A stretch of 64,000 nucleotides of DNA from JBGANR01 sp044222225 (GCA_044222225.1 JBGANR010000002.1:124001-188000), one strand, 5' to 3'. Shown: positions 14,061 through 24,665, numbered from the stretch's first letter. Translations and numbers: made by a program. Notes: a model not told the origin generated them from the letters alone.

Positions 14061-15334
14061 CCGGCTTCGATTCCATCGAGCGTGCCGTCGCCGACATCGC
14101 GGCGGGCAAGGCCGTCGTCGTCGTCGACGACGAGGACCGCGAGAACGAGGGCGACCTGATCTTCGCCGCCGAGAAGGCGACGCCGGAGCTCGTCGCCTTC
14201 ACCGTCCGATACACCTCGGGTTACCTCTGCGTCGCATTGCCCGGTGACTCCTGCGACCGGCTCGGGCTGCCGCCGATGTACACGACGAACCAGGACAAGC
14301 ACGGCACGGCCTACACCGTGACGGTCGACGCGCGGGAGGGGATCGGCACCGGCATCAGTGCCGCAGACCGCGCGACGACGATGCGCGGGCTCGCCGATCC
14401 GGCGTCGACGGCCGCGGACTTCCGCAGGCCGGGGCACGTCGTTCCGCTGCGGGCGCGCGAGGGCGGCGTCATGAGCCGGCCCGGGCACACCGAGGCCGCC
14501 GTCGACCTGGCCGAGTTCGCCGGGCTGGCGAAGGCCGGTGTGCTCTGCGAGATCGTCAGCCAGAAGGATGACGGCTCGATGGCGCAGACCGACGAACTGC
14601 GCGCCTTCGCGGCGGAGCACGGGCTGGCGATCATCACGATCGCGGACCTCATCATGTGGCGGCGGCGCAACGAGAAGCACGTCGAACGTGTGGCCGAGGC
14701 CCGCATCCCGACGCGGTTCGGCGACTTCCTGGCCGTCGGCTACCGGAGCGTCTACGACACGGAGGATCACATCGCGCTCGTCATGGGCGCCACGGCCGAC
14801 GGCTCCCGTACGCCGGGCGATCCCAGCGGCTACTTCGGCGACGGCGAAGACGTGCTGGTCCGGGTGCACAGCGAATGCCTCACCGGCGACGTCTTCGGCT
14901 CGCTGCGCTGCGACTGCGGCCCGCAACTGGAGGCGGCGCTCGAAGCCGTGTCCGACGAGGGCCGGGGCGTGGTGCTCTACATGCGTGGTCATGAGGGGCG
15001 TGGCATCGGTCTGCTGCACAAGCTGCAGGCCTATCAACTGCAGGACGCGGGTCGTGACACCGTCGACGCCAACCTGGAGCTCGGGCTGCCCGCGGACGCA
15101 CGCGAGTACGGCACCGGCGCGCAGGTACTCGTCGACCTGGGCGTCCGCTCGCTACGACTGCTGACGAACAACCCGGCCAAGAAGATCGGCCTCGACGGCT
15201 ACGGTCTGCGGATCATCGACCGCGTGCCGATGCAGGTCCGGGCGAATGCCGAGAATCTGCGTTACCTGCGCACGAAGCGTGATCGAATGGGCCACGAACT
15301 GACCGGCCTCGACCACCTGGAGGGGCTCGCGTGA
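14057..15334 (+). CDS. ribBA: Bifunctional DHBP synthase / GTP cyclohydrolase II
   Basis: Supplies both precursors of riboflavin: 3,4-dihydroxy-2-butanone 4-phosphate from ribulose 5-phosphate, and the pyrimidine from GTP. 425 residues. The N-terminal DHBP synthase half has DDEDRENEGDLIFAAE and the acidic metal loop. The C-terminal cyclohydrolase half has the zinc set SECLTGDVFGSLRCDC (Cys274, Cys285, Cys287) and RGHEGRGIGLLHKLQAYQLQ, then TNNPAKKIGL. Both catalytic sets are complete, so both activities are expected. Its start overlaps the ribE stop, giving coupled translation. Confidence 0.96.
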   Translation: MTGFDSIERAVADIAAGKAVVVVDDEDRENEGDLIFAAEKATPELVAFTVRYTSGYLCVALPGDSCDRLGLPPMYTTNQDKHGTAYTVTVDAREGIGTGISAADRATTMRGLADPASTAADFRRPGHVVPLRAREGGVMSRPGHTEAAVDLAEFAGLAKAGVLCEIVSQKDDGSMAQTDELRAFAAEHGLAIITIADLIMWRRRNEKHVERVAEARIPTRFGDFLAVGYRSVYDTEDHIALVMGATADGSRTPGDPSGYFGDGEDVLVRVHSECLTGDVFGSLRCDCGPQLEAALEAVSDEGRGVVLYMRGHEGRGIGLLHKLQAYQLQDAGRDTVDANLELGLPADAREYGTGAQVLVDLGVRSLRLLTNNPAKKIGLDGYGLRIIDRVPMQVRANAENLRYLRTKRDRMGHELTGLDHLEGLA

Positions 15335-15371
15335 GCGCGGCCGGCACGACGGACATGAGGATGGTGCACGA

Positions 15372-15845
15372 GTGAGTGGCGTCGGAGAACCGCGGATCGA
15401 CCTCGTCGGCGCGTCCGATCTCAAGGTGGCGATCGTCGCCTCGCAGTGGCACGACCGCATCTGCAGCGCGTTGCTGGACGGCGCGCTACGCGTGACGACG
15501 GCCGCGGGGATCGAGAACCCGACGGTCACACGCGTCGCCGGTGCCATCGAACTGCCGATCATCGCGCAGGCATTGGCCAGGACGCATGACGCGGTCATCG
15601 CGCTCGGGGTGGTGATCCGCGGGGGGACGCCGCATTTCGAGTACGTCTGCGACGCCGTCACTGCCGGACTGACGCGGGTCTCGCTCGACGAATCGACGCC
15701 CGTCGCCAACGGGGTGCTGACGACGAACAGTGAGCAGCAGGCCTTCGATCGTGCCGGGCTGCCGGGTTCCTTCGAGGACAAGGGCGCGCAGGCCGCGAAG
15801 GCCGCGATCGCGTCGGCGTTGACGCTCCGTAGCCTGAGAGCGTGA
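15372..15845 (+). CDS. ribH: 6,7-dimethyl-8-ribityllumazine synthase
   Basis: Condenses the butanone phosphate with the ribityl-pyrimidine, the step before riboflavin synthase. 157 residues, normal for the family. IVASQWHDRICSALLDGA near the N-terminus, VIRGGTPHFEYVCDAVTAGL with the active-site His, and GVLTTNSEQQAFDRAG are all present. The GTG at 15372 is chosen because it places the conserved N-terminal strand correctly; 37 nt separate it from ribBA. Its stop overlaps the next gene's GTG. Confidence 0.95.
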   Translation: MSGVGEPRIDLVGASDLKVAIVASQWHDRICSALLDGALRVTTAAGIENPTVTRVAGAIELPIIAQALARTHDAVIALGVVIRGGTPHFEYVCDAVTAGLTRVSLDESTPVANGVLTTNSEQQAFDRAGLPGSFEDKGAQAAKAAIASALTLRSLRA

Positions 15846-16423
15846 GCGCGACACCCGACACCGCGGACTGGGAGTATGAATACCGGCCGAGGCGGTCGCG
15901 GCGGTGGGCGGTCGCGGCCGCGGTCGTCATCGTGGCGGTGCACGCGACGGCCGGCGCGCTGCTGCGGATCTCGGACACCGGCACGCGGTTCTGGCTCGCC
16001 GATCAGATCGGGCTCGGGCTCATCGGCGTGTGCTTGGCGGCCGCCGCGCTGCTCTTCCTGCGGCCGCGGTTGCGGCTCGGTCCGCGGGGCGTCGGTGTGA
16101 CGAACCTCGCCGGCGAGACGATCTGGTCGTGGGACGACGTCGCCGGCATCTGGTACTCCGACAAGGGCCCGTGGGCGCGTCTGGAACTGCCGGCCGACGA
16201 GCACGCGCCGCTCATGGCGATCCAGGCCGTCGACGGCGAGGCGGCCGTCGAGGCGATGGACACCTTCCGCGACTACCACTCCCGCGGGGCCGCCGGCCCA
16301 CCCCCCCGCACGGCCGGTGACTCAGCCGCCGAGCACGATGCCCTCCCGTCTCGGATCGGCGCCGCCCAGCCAGCCGGTCTCGCCGTCGCGGATGAGCGCC
16401 GACAGGCCGGAGACCTGCGGTGA
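15842..16423 (+). CDS. PH-like domain membrane protein (Rv1417-type)
   Basis: 193 residues starting at a GTG that overlaps the ribH stop. Two membrane helices (about 22-42 and 58-78) lead into a small PH-like domain (GPRGVGVTNLAGETIWSWDDVAGIWYS). A protein of this kind follows ribH in mycobacteria; no biochemical function is known. The last 30 or so codons (DSAAEHDALPS onward) run antisense through the 3' end of ggt, an overlap of 102 bp between convergent genes. That tail is therefore constrained by the Ggt C-terminus and may not be native; the protein may originally have ended earlier. Confidence 0.8.
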   Translation: MSATPDTADWEYEYRPRRSRRWAVAAAVVIVAVHATAGALLRISDTGTRFWLADQIGLGLIGVCLAAAALLFLRPRLRLGPRGVGVTNLAGETIWSWDDVAGIWYSDKGPWARLELPADEHAPLMAIQAVDGEAAVEAMDTFRDYHSRGAAGPPPRTAGDSAAEHDALPSRIGAAQPAGLAVADERRQAGDLR

Positions 16424-18337
16424 CGTCTTGACGTCGTGCCCGAGCCTGCGCAACTCGGCGATGATCTGATCCGCCTTGCCGGCGGCCACGAACGGGTGCA
16501 GCGAGTCGATGTTCGTCGTCTTGCTGTTCGCGGCGCCGAAGTTGGCCAGCGAGACGGCCTGTTGCGGATCGAGCTTCCAATCCGTGAGCCCGATGATCGT
16601 CTTGATGACGAACTGGATGATGACGGAGCCGCCCGGCGAGCCGAGGGCGCCGAGCACGGGGCCGCGGGTGCCGTCCGGATTCGTCTGGAAGAGCAGCGTC
16701 GGCGACATCGAACTACGCGGCCGCTTGCGCGGTTCGACGCGGTTGGCCACCTGCCTGCCCGTCGCGTCCGTCGGCTGCGCCGCGAAGTCGGTGAGCTCGT
16801 TGTTGAGCAGGAAGCCGCGCGTCATGTGGTACGCACCGAACGCCGACTCGATGGTCGTCGTCATCGACGCGACGTTGCCGTACTTGTCGGCGATCGTGAT
16901 GTGGCTGGTGCCGTGCTCCGGGGTGTCGACGAAGCCCGCCGGACGCGCGCCCGCGGGCTCGCCGGGCTTCGCCTCACCCATCGACCGGTTCGGATCGATG
17001 AGCGCCGCGCGGCGCTTGAGGTACTCGGGGTCGACGAGCGACGCCGGCGAGCCGCCGGGCAGCGGGACGAAGTCGGGATCGGCGATGTACCGGTCGCGGT
17101 CGGCGTAGGCCAGCCGCTCGGCCTCCGAGACGAGGTGGATGGCGCGGGCCGGCGGGAGCCCGCCGTCCTTGCCCGGATCGGCCGGGCCGAGCTCGGCGAG
17201 ATCCAGCGTCGCGAGGATGCCGAGCGCCTGTGCGACGGTGATGCCGCCCGACGACGGCGCGGGCATGCCGCACAGTTCGCGTCCGCGATAGGGCGTGCAG
17301 ACGGCCTCGCGCTTCTTCACCTGGTAGCCGGCGAGATCCTCGAGCGTCATCGTGCCCGCGGTGCGGCCGCCGGTCGTGTCGCGCACCTTGTCGACGATCG
17401 CCTGGGCGATGTCACCGGTGTAGAAGGCCTTCGCGCCGTCGGTGGCGAGGGCGCCGAGCGTCTTCGAGTACGCGGGGTTGGTCAGCCTTGTGCCCGCGGG
17501 CTTCGGCTTGCCGTCCGGGGTGAGGAAGTACTCCCGCAGGTCGGCGTCGTTCGCGAGCGCCGTCTGCTCTTCGACGATGGCGCCCGCGAGTCGCGGGCTG
17601 ATGTCGAAGCCTGCGTCGGCGAGCCGGACGGCCGGGTCGAACAGCTCGCGCCACGGTGTGGTCCCGTGCTCGCTTTGGATGGCTTCGAGCAGCCGCAGCG
17701 CTCCCGGGACGCCGATCGCCCGCCCCGAGGCGCGCGTCGACGGGCCGGGTTCCCGGTGATCGGTGGCGCTGATCCAGCGCAGGTAGTTCTCGTCCGACGC
17801 GGCCGGTGCCGTCTCGCGGCCGTCGTAGGCCTGGACCGTCTTCTTCGCGGCGTCGTAGTAGAGGAGGAAGGCGCCGCCCGCGATGCCCGACGACTGCGGT
17901 TCGACGAGGCCGAGCACCGTCTGCGCGGTGACGAGCGCGTCCGCCGCGGTGCCGCCGGCCTCCAGCACGCGGCAGGCGGCACGCGTCGCTTCGGCGTTGG
18001 CCGTCGCGACGGCGAAGTCCTTCGTCCGCGCGACCTCCATCCCCGAGCGGTAGCCGGAGCCGCCCTCGGGGTTCGTGCCGATGTCACGCGGGCCGCCAGG
18101 CGTGCTCGCCGGCGACGGCGTGACGAGCGAGCCCTGGCTGCCGGTACCGTCGCAGCCGGCGGGGCCCGGGGCGGCCTCGTCGCCGCCGGACGAGCAGGCG
18201 GTGAGGACGAGCGCCGCGACGACCCCGACGGCGGCGGCGCGCAGACCCACGCGCCGCCGGCTTCTGGAACGCGGCCCGATCGGACGCGGGGCGGTGGAAC
18301 GCGGTCGCGGCCGGAGCCGCGTGGACAGGATGCTCAT
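16322..18337 (-). CDS. ggt: Gamma-glutamyltransferase lipoprotein
   Basis: Transfers or hydrolyses the gamma-glutamyl group of glutathione-like compounds outside the membrane. 671 residues from the ATG at 18337. A basic, long signal peptide ends in the lipobox LVLTACSSG (Cys48), so the protein should be lipid-anchored. The precursor is cleaved before the catalytic Thr477 in EHGTSHITIAD. GGSVIIQFVIKTII-type substrate-loop residues follow. Substrate glutathione is unexpected, since actinobacteria use mycothiol, so the physiological target is open. A longer GTG start at 18379 is possible. Convergent overlap with the PH-like gene. Confidence 0.9.
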   Translation of the reverse strand: MSILSTRLRPRPRSTAPRPIGPRSRSRRRVGLRAAAVGVVAALVLTACSSGGDEAAPGPAGCDGTGSQGSLVTPSPASTPGGPRDIGTNPEGGSGYRSGMEVARTKDFAVATANAEATRAACRVLEAGGTAADALVTAQTVLGLVEPQSSGIAGGAFLLYYDAAKKTVQAYDGRETAPAASDENYLRWISATDHREPGPSTRASGRAIGVPGALRLLEAIQSEHGTTPWRELFDPAVRLADAGFDISPRLAGAIVEEQTALANDADLREYFLTPDGKPKPAGTRLTNPAYSKTLGALATDGAKAFYTGDIAQAIVDKVRDTTGGRTAGTMTLEDLAGYQVKKREAVCTPYRGRELCGMPAPSSGGITVAQALGILATLDLAELGPADPGKDGGLPPARAIHLVSEAERLAYADRDRYIADPDFVPLPGGSPASLVDPEYLKRRAALIDPNRSMGEAKPGEPAGARPAGFVDTPEHGTSHITIADKYGNVASMTTTIESAFGAYHMTRGFLLNNELTDFAAQPTDATGRQVANRVEPRKRPRSSMSPTLLFQTNPDGTRGPVLGALGSPGGSVIIQFVIKTIIGLTDWKLDPQQAVSLANFGAANSKTTNIDSLHPFVAAGKADQIIAELRRLGHDVKTSPQVSGLSALIRDGETGWLGGADPRREGIVLGG

Positions 18338-18393
18338 CTGACGAACCCCCGAGGTCGACGTTTGTGATGCGTGTCTCACTCTAACGCCGGTGT

Positions 18394-18457
18394 CCGACAG
18401 AACTGGCGTTCCGCGACGGCCGGATCCGGTCCGCCGGCGGTCGCGGATTTCTGTCGG
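18394..18457. promoter_or_regulatory. Nested inverted repeats in the ggt/uvrC divergent promoter region
   Basis: CCGACAGAA (18394-18402) pairs with TTCTGTCGG (18449-18457), and inside it CCGCGAC (18411-18417) pairs with GTCGCGG (18440-18446). The 64-bp dyad sits exactly between two divergent genes, so it is more likely an operator or promoter feature than a terminator. It does not look like an actinobacterial LexA box. Confidence 0.55.
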
Positions 18458-18480
18458 TGGTCGCCGATAGTCTCGACGGC

Positions 18481-20529
18481 GTGGCAGATCCCTCGACGTA
18501 CCGGCCTGAGCGCGGCGAGATCCCCGTCGACCCGGGGGTCTATCGCTTCCGCGACGCGTCCGGACGTGTCATCTACGTCGGCAAGGCGAAGAGCCTGCGG
18601 CCGCGGCTCTCGTCGTACTTCGCCGATCTCTCGTCGCTGCACCCGCGCACGCGCCAGATGGTGACGACGGCGGCGAGCGTCGAGTGGACGGTCGTCAGCA
18701 CCGAGGTCGAGGCGCTCGCGCTCGAGTACACGTGGATCAAGGAGTACGACCCGCGGTTCAACGTCCGTTATCGGGACGACAAGTCGTATCCGATGCTCGC
18801 GGTGACCATGAACGAGGAGTATCCGCGGCTGTTCGTCTACCGCGGCGCCCGGCGTAAGGGGGTGCGGTACTTCGGGCCGTACGCCCACGCCTGGGCGATC
18901 CGCGAGACGCTCGACCTGCTCACCCGCGTCTTTCCGGCGCGGACCTGCACCAACGGCGTCTTCAAGCGGCACGGGCAGATGGGTCGCCCGTGCCTGCTCG
19001 GGTACATCGACAAATGTGCGGCCCCGTGCGTCGGGCGGGTCAGCGCCGCGGAGCACCGCGCCATCGTCGACGACTTCTGCGACTTCCTCTCCGGCAAGAC
19101 CGACCGCATGGTGCGGGCGCTCGAGTCCGAGATGCGCAGTGCCGCCGAGGATCTCGACTTCGAGCGGGCGGCGCGGCTGCGCGACGACCTCGCGGCGCTG
19201 CGCCGGGCGATGGAGAAGCAGGCGGTCGTCCTCGGCGACGGCACGGACGCCGACGTCGTCGGCGTGGCGCACGACGTGCTCGAGGCGTCCGTACAGGTCT
19301 TCCACGTCCGCTCCGGACGCGTCCGCGGCCAGCGGGGCTGGGTCGTGGAGAAGCCGGAGGAGTCGTCGACGGGCGACATCGTCGAGCAGTTCCTCACGCA
19401 GTTCTACGGCGAGGAGGAGGGCCGGCGCGGCGAGGGGCAGCCGTCGCCGGTGCCGCGACACGTTCTCGTGCCCGAACTGCCGTCCGGGGCCGAGCAGCTC
19501 ACGGAGTGGCTCACCGGGATGCGCGGCGGTCCGGTCGACCTGCGTGTGCCGCGACGGGGCGACAAGAAGGCGCTCGCCGAGACGGTGACGGCCAACGCGG
19601 CCGAGGCGCTCAACCTGCACAAGCTCAAGCGCGCGGGCGATCTGACGACGCGCTCGGCGGCCCTCACCGAGATCCAGGAGACCCTCGGCCTCGACACCGC
19701 GCCCCTGCGCATCGAGTGCATCGACATCTCGCACGTCCAGGGCACGGACGTCGTCGCCTCGCTCGTCGTCTTCGAGGACGGCCTGCCGCGCAAGTCCGAC
19801 TACCGGCACTACGCGATCAAGGAGGCCGCCGGCGACGGCCGGTCCGACGACGTCGCGTCGATCGCCGAGGTGACCCGCCGCCGGTTCGCCAGGCACCGCG
19901 CCGACTCGGGCCGTGCAGACCCCGACAAGGGCGAGTCCGCCGACGGTTCGGGCGGAGACCTCGCCCCCGACGCCGCGATCGACCCGGCGACCGGACGGCC
20001 GCGGCGCTTCGCCTACCCGCCCAACCTCTTCGTCGTGGACGGCGGCGGCCCCCAGGTGCGCGCGGCGGCCGCCGAACTCGACGCGCTCGGCGTCACGGAC
20101 GTCGCCGTCGTCGGGCTCGCCAAGCGACTGGAGGAGGTGTGGTTGCCCGACGACGAGGACCCGCTCATCTTTCCGCGCACGTCGGAGGCCCTCTTCCTGC
20201 TGCAACGGGTGCGCGACGAGGCGCATCGCTTCGCGATCTCCTTCCACCGCAGCAAGCGCAGCAAACGGATGACGGCGTCGGCGCTCGACGGCGTCCCCGG
20301 CCTCGGTGCGACGCGGCGCGCGGCGCTCGTCAACCACTTCGGTTCGGTGGCCCGGCTCAAGCAGGCGTCGGTCGCCGAGATCGTCGAGGTCCCGGGCATC
20401 GGCCGTGCGACCGCCGAGGCCGTCCACACGGCGCTAACGTCGAACCGTGACGCGGCGCCGACCCCGACGGCGGACGCTCGCGCCGCCGACTCCGCAGTGC
20501 CCGACAACCAACGAACGGACGCCACGTGA
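18481..20529 (+). CDS. uvrC: Excinuclease ABC subunit C
   Basis: Makes both incisions in nucleotide excision repair with UvrB. 682 residues from the GTG at 18481 (an in-frame GTG at 18457 would add eight). The GIY-YIG nuclease is visible at the start (PGVYRFRDASGRVIYVGKAK), a UVR domain near 210-245, an RNase H-like endonuclease domain with ECIDISHVQGTD, and C-terminal helix-hairpin-helix repeats (LDGVPGLGATRRAALVNHF, EIVEVPGIGRATAEAV). A charged insertion near 480-505 (ADKGESADGSGGDLAPDA-like) is not typical. Its stop overlaps the rapZ GTG. Confidence 0.96.
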   Translation: MADPSTYRPERGEIPVDPGVYRFRDASGRVIYVGKAKSLRPRLSSYFADLSSLHPRTRQMVTTAASVEWTVVSTEVEALALEYTWIKEYDPRFNVRYRDDKSYPMLAVTMNEEYPRLFVYRGARRKGVRYFGPYAHAWAIRETLDLLTRVFPARTCTNGVFKRHGQMGRPCLLGYIDKCAAPCVGRVSAAEHRAIVDDFCDFLSGKTDRMVRALESEMRSAAEDLDFERAARLRDDLAALRRAMEKQAVVLGDGTDADVVGVAHDVLEASVQVFHVRSGRVRGQRGWVVEKPEESSTGDIVEQFLTQFYGEEEGRRGEGQPSPVPRHVLVPELPSGAEQLTEWLTGMRGGPVDLRVPRRGDKKALAETVTANAAEALNLHKLKRAGDLTTRSAALTEIQETLGLDTAPLRIECIDISHVQGTDVVASLVVFEDGLPRKSDYRHYAIKEAAGDGRSDDVASIAEVTRRRFARHRADSGRADPDKGESADGSGGDLAPDAAIDPATGRPRRFAYPPNLFVVDGGGPQVRAAAAELDALGVTDVAVVGLAKRLEEVWLPDDEDPLIFPRTSEALFLLQRVRDEAHRFAISFHRSKRSKRMTASALDGVPGLGATRRAALVNHFGSVARLKQASVAEIVEVPGIGRATAEAVHTALTSNRDAAPTPTADARAADSAVPDNQRTDAT

Positions 20530-21446
20530 ACCCCTCCGTCAGGCCGCCGGACCGCCAGGTCGCCGGCGCCCACCCCGACCCCGACGCGCCCGCGATGCCC
20601 GTGCTCCTCGTCACCGGAGTGTCGGGAGCCGGCCGCGGCACCGTCGCGAAGGTGCTCGAGGACGCGGGCTGGTACGTCGTGACCAACGTGCCGACGCGGC
20701 TCGTCGCCGACGTCGTCACCGTCGCCCGCAGTGAGAACACCACCTCGCGGGTCGCGATCGTGCTGCACACCCGGGCCGAGGACTTCGCCGCGGACGTCGA
20801 CACCCTGGTCGAGCAGCTCCGCGGCAGGGGCGTGACACCGCGGATCGTCTTCATCGACGCCTCAGACGCCGCGCTCGTCCGCCGCTTCGAGCAGGTCCGC
20901 CGACGGCACCCGCTGCAGGGCGCCGGCACGCTGGTCGAGGGCATCGCGGCCGAGCGGGCGATCCTCTCGCCGGTCAAGGAGCGGGCCGATCTCGTCGTCG
21001 ATACCTCGGCGCTGTCGGTCGCCAAGCTCGGCGAGATCATCGAGTCGACCTTCTCCGGTGAGGCGGACGCCGTCGCACTCACCATCACCATCGAGTCGTT
21101 CGGCTTCAAGTACGGGCTGCCCATCGACGCCGATCTCGTCGCGGACGTCCGCTTCCTGCCGAATCCGTACTGGGTTCCGGAGCTGCGGGACAAGACGGGA
21201 GAGGACGCGCCGGTGCGGGACTACGTCCTCGGTCAGGACGGCGCGAGCGAGTTCCTCGACCTCTACAGCCGGCTCATCGCGCTCATCGCCGAGGGCTACG
21301 TCCGTGAGGGCAAGCGCTACATGACGGTGGCCGTCGGCTGCACCGGCGGCAAGCACCGCAGTGTCGCGATGACCGCGGCTCTCGCGGCGGCCGTCGCCCG
21401 CACCGCCCGGGTCCGCGCCGTCCATCGTGATCTGGGACGCGAATGA
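20526..21446 (+). CDS. rapZ: RapZ/YvcJ-family nucleotide-binding protein
   Basis: 306-residue P-loop protein of the RapZ family, which in other bacteria binds small RNAs or nucleotides. The Walker A reads TGVSGAGRGTVAKVLEDAG; the family DNLP element is altered to TNVPTRL. The C-terminal domain has RFLPNPYWVPELRDKTGEDAPVRDYVL and the signature VGCTGGKHRSV. Starts at a GTG overlapping the uvrC stop and ends over the yvcK ATG, so uvrC-rapZ-yvcK are coupled. Role in actinobacteria is not established. Confidence 0.94.
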   Translation: MNPSVRPPDRQVAGAHPDPDAPAMPVLLVTGVSGAGRGTVAKVLEDAGWYVVTNVPTRLVADVVTVARSENTTSRVAIVLHTRAEDFAADVDTLVEQLRGRGVTPRIVFIDASDAALVRRFEQVRRRHPLQGAGTLVEGIAAERAILSPVKERADLVVDTSALSVAKLGEIIESTFSGEADAVALTITIESFGFKYGLPIDADLVADVRFLPNPYWVPELRDKTGEDAPVRDYVLGQDGASEFLDLYSRLIALIAEGYVREGKRYMTVAVGCTGGKHRSVAMTAALAAAVARTARVRAVHRDLGRE

Positions 21447-22402
21447 GCACCCCGGCGATCGTCTCGCTGGGTGGCGGCCACGGCCTGCACGCCACCCTCA
21501 CCGCGATGCGGCGGCTCAGCTCAGACGTCACGGCCGTCGTCACCGTCGCGGACGACGGCGGCTCGTCCGGTCGACTGCGTGCCGAGCTCGGCATGATTCC
21601 GCCCGGCGACCTGCGGATGGCGCTCGCCGCGCTCGTCGAGGCCGAGGGCCGGGAGGGTGATCCGCGGGCGCGGTTCCTCGCCGAGCTGCTGCAGCACCGC
21701 ATCGGCGGTCGCGGTGCTCTCGCCGGGCATCCGCTCGGGAACCTCCTGCTCGCGGGTTTGACGGAGATGGCCGACGGCGACTTCGCCGAGGCGCTGCGCC
21801 GGGTGGCCTGGCTGTGCCAGGTGCGCGGTTCGGTCGTCCCGATGTCGACGCTGCCCCTGGAGATCGAGGCCGATGTCCAAGGGCTCGACGACGATCCCCG
21901 GCTCAGCCGCAACATCCGCGGCCAGGTCGCCGTGGCGTCGACGCCGGGCAAGGTCCGTCGCGTGCGGCTGCTGCCGGACGCGCCGCCGGCCTCCCCGGAC
22001 GCGCTCCGGGCGATCAAGCGGGCCGATCTCATCACGCTCGGCCCCGGCTCGTGGTTCTCGAGCGTCATCCCGCACGTGCTGGTGCCGGAGCAGCGGGCCG
22101 CGCTCGTCGCGTCGACGGCGCGTCGGGTGCTGCTGCTCAACCTCGCGCCCGAGCTGGGGGAGACGTCGGGCTTCTCGGCCGAGCGGCACCTGCACGTTCT
22201 GCACGCGCACGCACCGCAGCTCCGGATCGACGACGTCGTGGTCGATCCGACGTCGTTCGTCGGATCGACCGAGCGCGCGCACCTCGAACGTGCGGCCGCG
22301 ACCTTCGGCGCGCGGCTGCACGTGGCCGAGGTCGCGAGCCGGGGCCGGCACGTGCACGACCCGGAGCGCGTCGCGACGGTCGTGGGCGGTCTGTTGCCAT
22401 GA
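21443..22402 (+). CDS. yvcK: YvcK/CofD-family protein (CuvA)
   Basis: 319-residue member of the gluconeogenesis-factor/CofD-like family that binds UDP-sugars and supports cell-wall growth; the mycobacterial homologue is called CuvA. IVSLGGGHGLHATLTAMRRL and TVADDGGSSGRLRAELG form the nucleotide pocket, with GHPLGNLLLAGL further on and ITLGPGSWFSSVIPHVL near residue 195. ATG at 21443 overlaps the rapZ stop. Confidence 0.93.
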   Translation: MSTPAIVSLGGGHGLHATLTAMRRLSSDVTAVVTVADDGGSSGRLRAELGMIPPGDLRMALAALVEAEGREGDPRARFLAELLQHRIGGRGALAGHPLGNLLLAGLTEMADGDFAEALRRVAWLCQVRGSVVPMSTLPLEIEADVQGLDDDPRLSRNIRGQVAVASTPGKVRRVRLLPDAPPASPDALRAIKRADLITLGPGSWFSSVIPHVLVPEQRAALVASTARRVLLLNLAPELGETSGFSAERHLHVLHAHAPQLRIDDVVVDPTSFVGSTERAHLERAAATFGARLHVAEVASRGRHVHDPERVATVVGGLLP

Positions 22403-22558
22403 CGTAGCCTCGACCAGGTCGAATCACTCATTCATGTGGCGAGCGGAATCCGGCTCTACGGGCGGTCGGCCCGAGCCGGCGAAAGACGGATGATCCCGGT
22501 GGGCTCGATGCCGGGCCGGCGGATAGAAGCAGAAAAGACAGTGTCGGAGGCGAATCAG

Positions 22559-23542
22559 GTGGCGATGACGGCGGCGGTCAAGGATGAGTTGAGCCGACTG
22601 CCGGTGACCAAGGTGTCGGCGCGAAAGGCCGAGGTGACGACGCTGTTGCGGTTCGCCGGCGGGCTGCACATCATCGCCGGACGCGTCGTCGTCGAGGCGG
22701 AGGTGGACATGGGCATCGTCGCGCGCCGACTGCGCGCGGCGATCCTCGAGCTGTACGGCTACCACGCCGAGGTGCATGTCCTCGGCGCCGGCGGTATCCG
22801 CAAGAGTTCCCGCTACATCATCCGCGTCACGAAGGACGGCGAGGCGCTCGCCCGGCAGACGGGGCTGCTCGATCAGAGCGGACGCCCCGTGCGCGGGCTG
22901 CCGCCGCACGTCGTCGGCGGCAGCATCGCCGACGCGGAGGCGATCTGGCGGGGTGCGTTCCTCTCGCACGGCTCGCTCACCGAGCCCGGACGCAGTTCGG
23001 CACTCGAGGTGAGCTGCCCCGGCCACGAGGCGGCGCAGGCGCTCGTCGGGGCGGCTCGGCGGCTCGGGGTGTCGGCGAAGGCCCGGGAGGTGCGCGGCGC
23101 GGACCGCGTCGTCATCCGCGACGGCGAAGCGATCGGCGATCTGCTGACCCGGATGGGCGCGCAGGAGACGCGTCTGGTCTGGGAGGAGCGCCGGATGCGG
23201 CGTGAGGTGCGGGCGACCGCCAACCGGCTCGCCAATTTCGACGACGCCAACCTCCGGCGATCGGCCCGCGCCGCCGTCGCGGCGGCCGCGCGCGTCGAAC
23301 GGGCGCTCGAGATCCTCGGTGACGAGGTCCCCGATCACCTGCTGACGGCGGGCCGGTTGCGTACCACCCACCGGCAGGCCTCGCTGGAGGAGTTGGGCCA
23401 GCTCGCGGACCCGCCGATGACCAAAGACGCGGTGGCGGGCCGCATTCGTCGGCTGCTGTCGATGGCCGACAAGAAGGCCTCGACCGACGGCATTCCCGAT
23501 ACGGAATCGGCGGTCACCCCGGAGTTGCTCGACGAAGTGTGA
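22559..23542 (+). CDS. whiA: Sporulation/cell-division regulator WhiA
   Basis: DNA-binding regulator with a homing-endonuclease-like N-terminal half and a C-terminal helix-turn-helix. 327 residues from the GTG at 22559, preceded by GGAGG; an ATG two codons later (22565) is also possible. MTAAVKDELSRL, LLRFAGGLHIIAGRVVVEAE and the C-terminal SLEELGQLADPPMTKDAVAGRIRRLL are typical. The nuclease residues of homing enzymes are not conserved in this family, which acts as a transcription factor. Completes the conserved uvrC-rapZ-yvcK-whiA block. Confidence 0.95.
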   Translation: MAMTAAVKDELSRLPVTKVSARKAEVTTLLRFAGGLHIIAGRVVVEAEVDMGIVARRLRAAILELYGYHAEVHVLGAGGIRKSSRYIIRVTKDGEALARQTGLLDQSGRPVRGLPPHVVGGSIADAEAIWRGAFLSHGSLTEPGRSSALEVSCPGHEAAQALVGAARRLGVSAKAREVRGADRVVIRDGEAIGDLLTRMGAQETRLVWEERRMRREVRATANRLANFDDANLRRSARAAVAAAARVERALEILGDEVPDHLLTAGRLRTTHRQASLEELGQLADPPMTKDAVAGRIRRLLSMADKKASTDGIPDTESAVTPELLDEV

Positions 23543-23636
23543 CGAGTTCCGGATAGGCTGACCCCACCGAACGAACATCCCACCGCCGAGGTCGGTCGAT
23601 GCTGCCCGACCCTCTGCTACTGAAGGAGAATCGCAC

Positions 23637-24653
<1,017 letters not shown>

Positions 24654-24665
24654 GACCGCTCTTCA

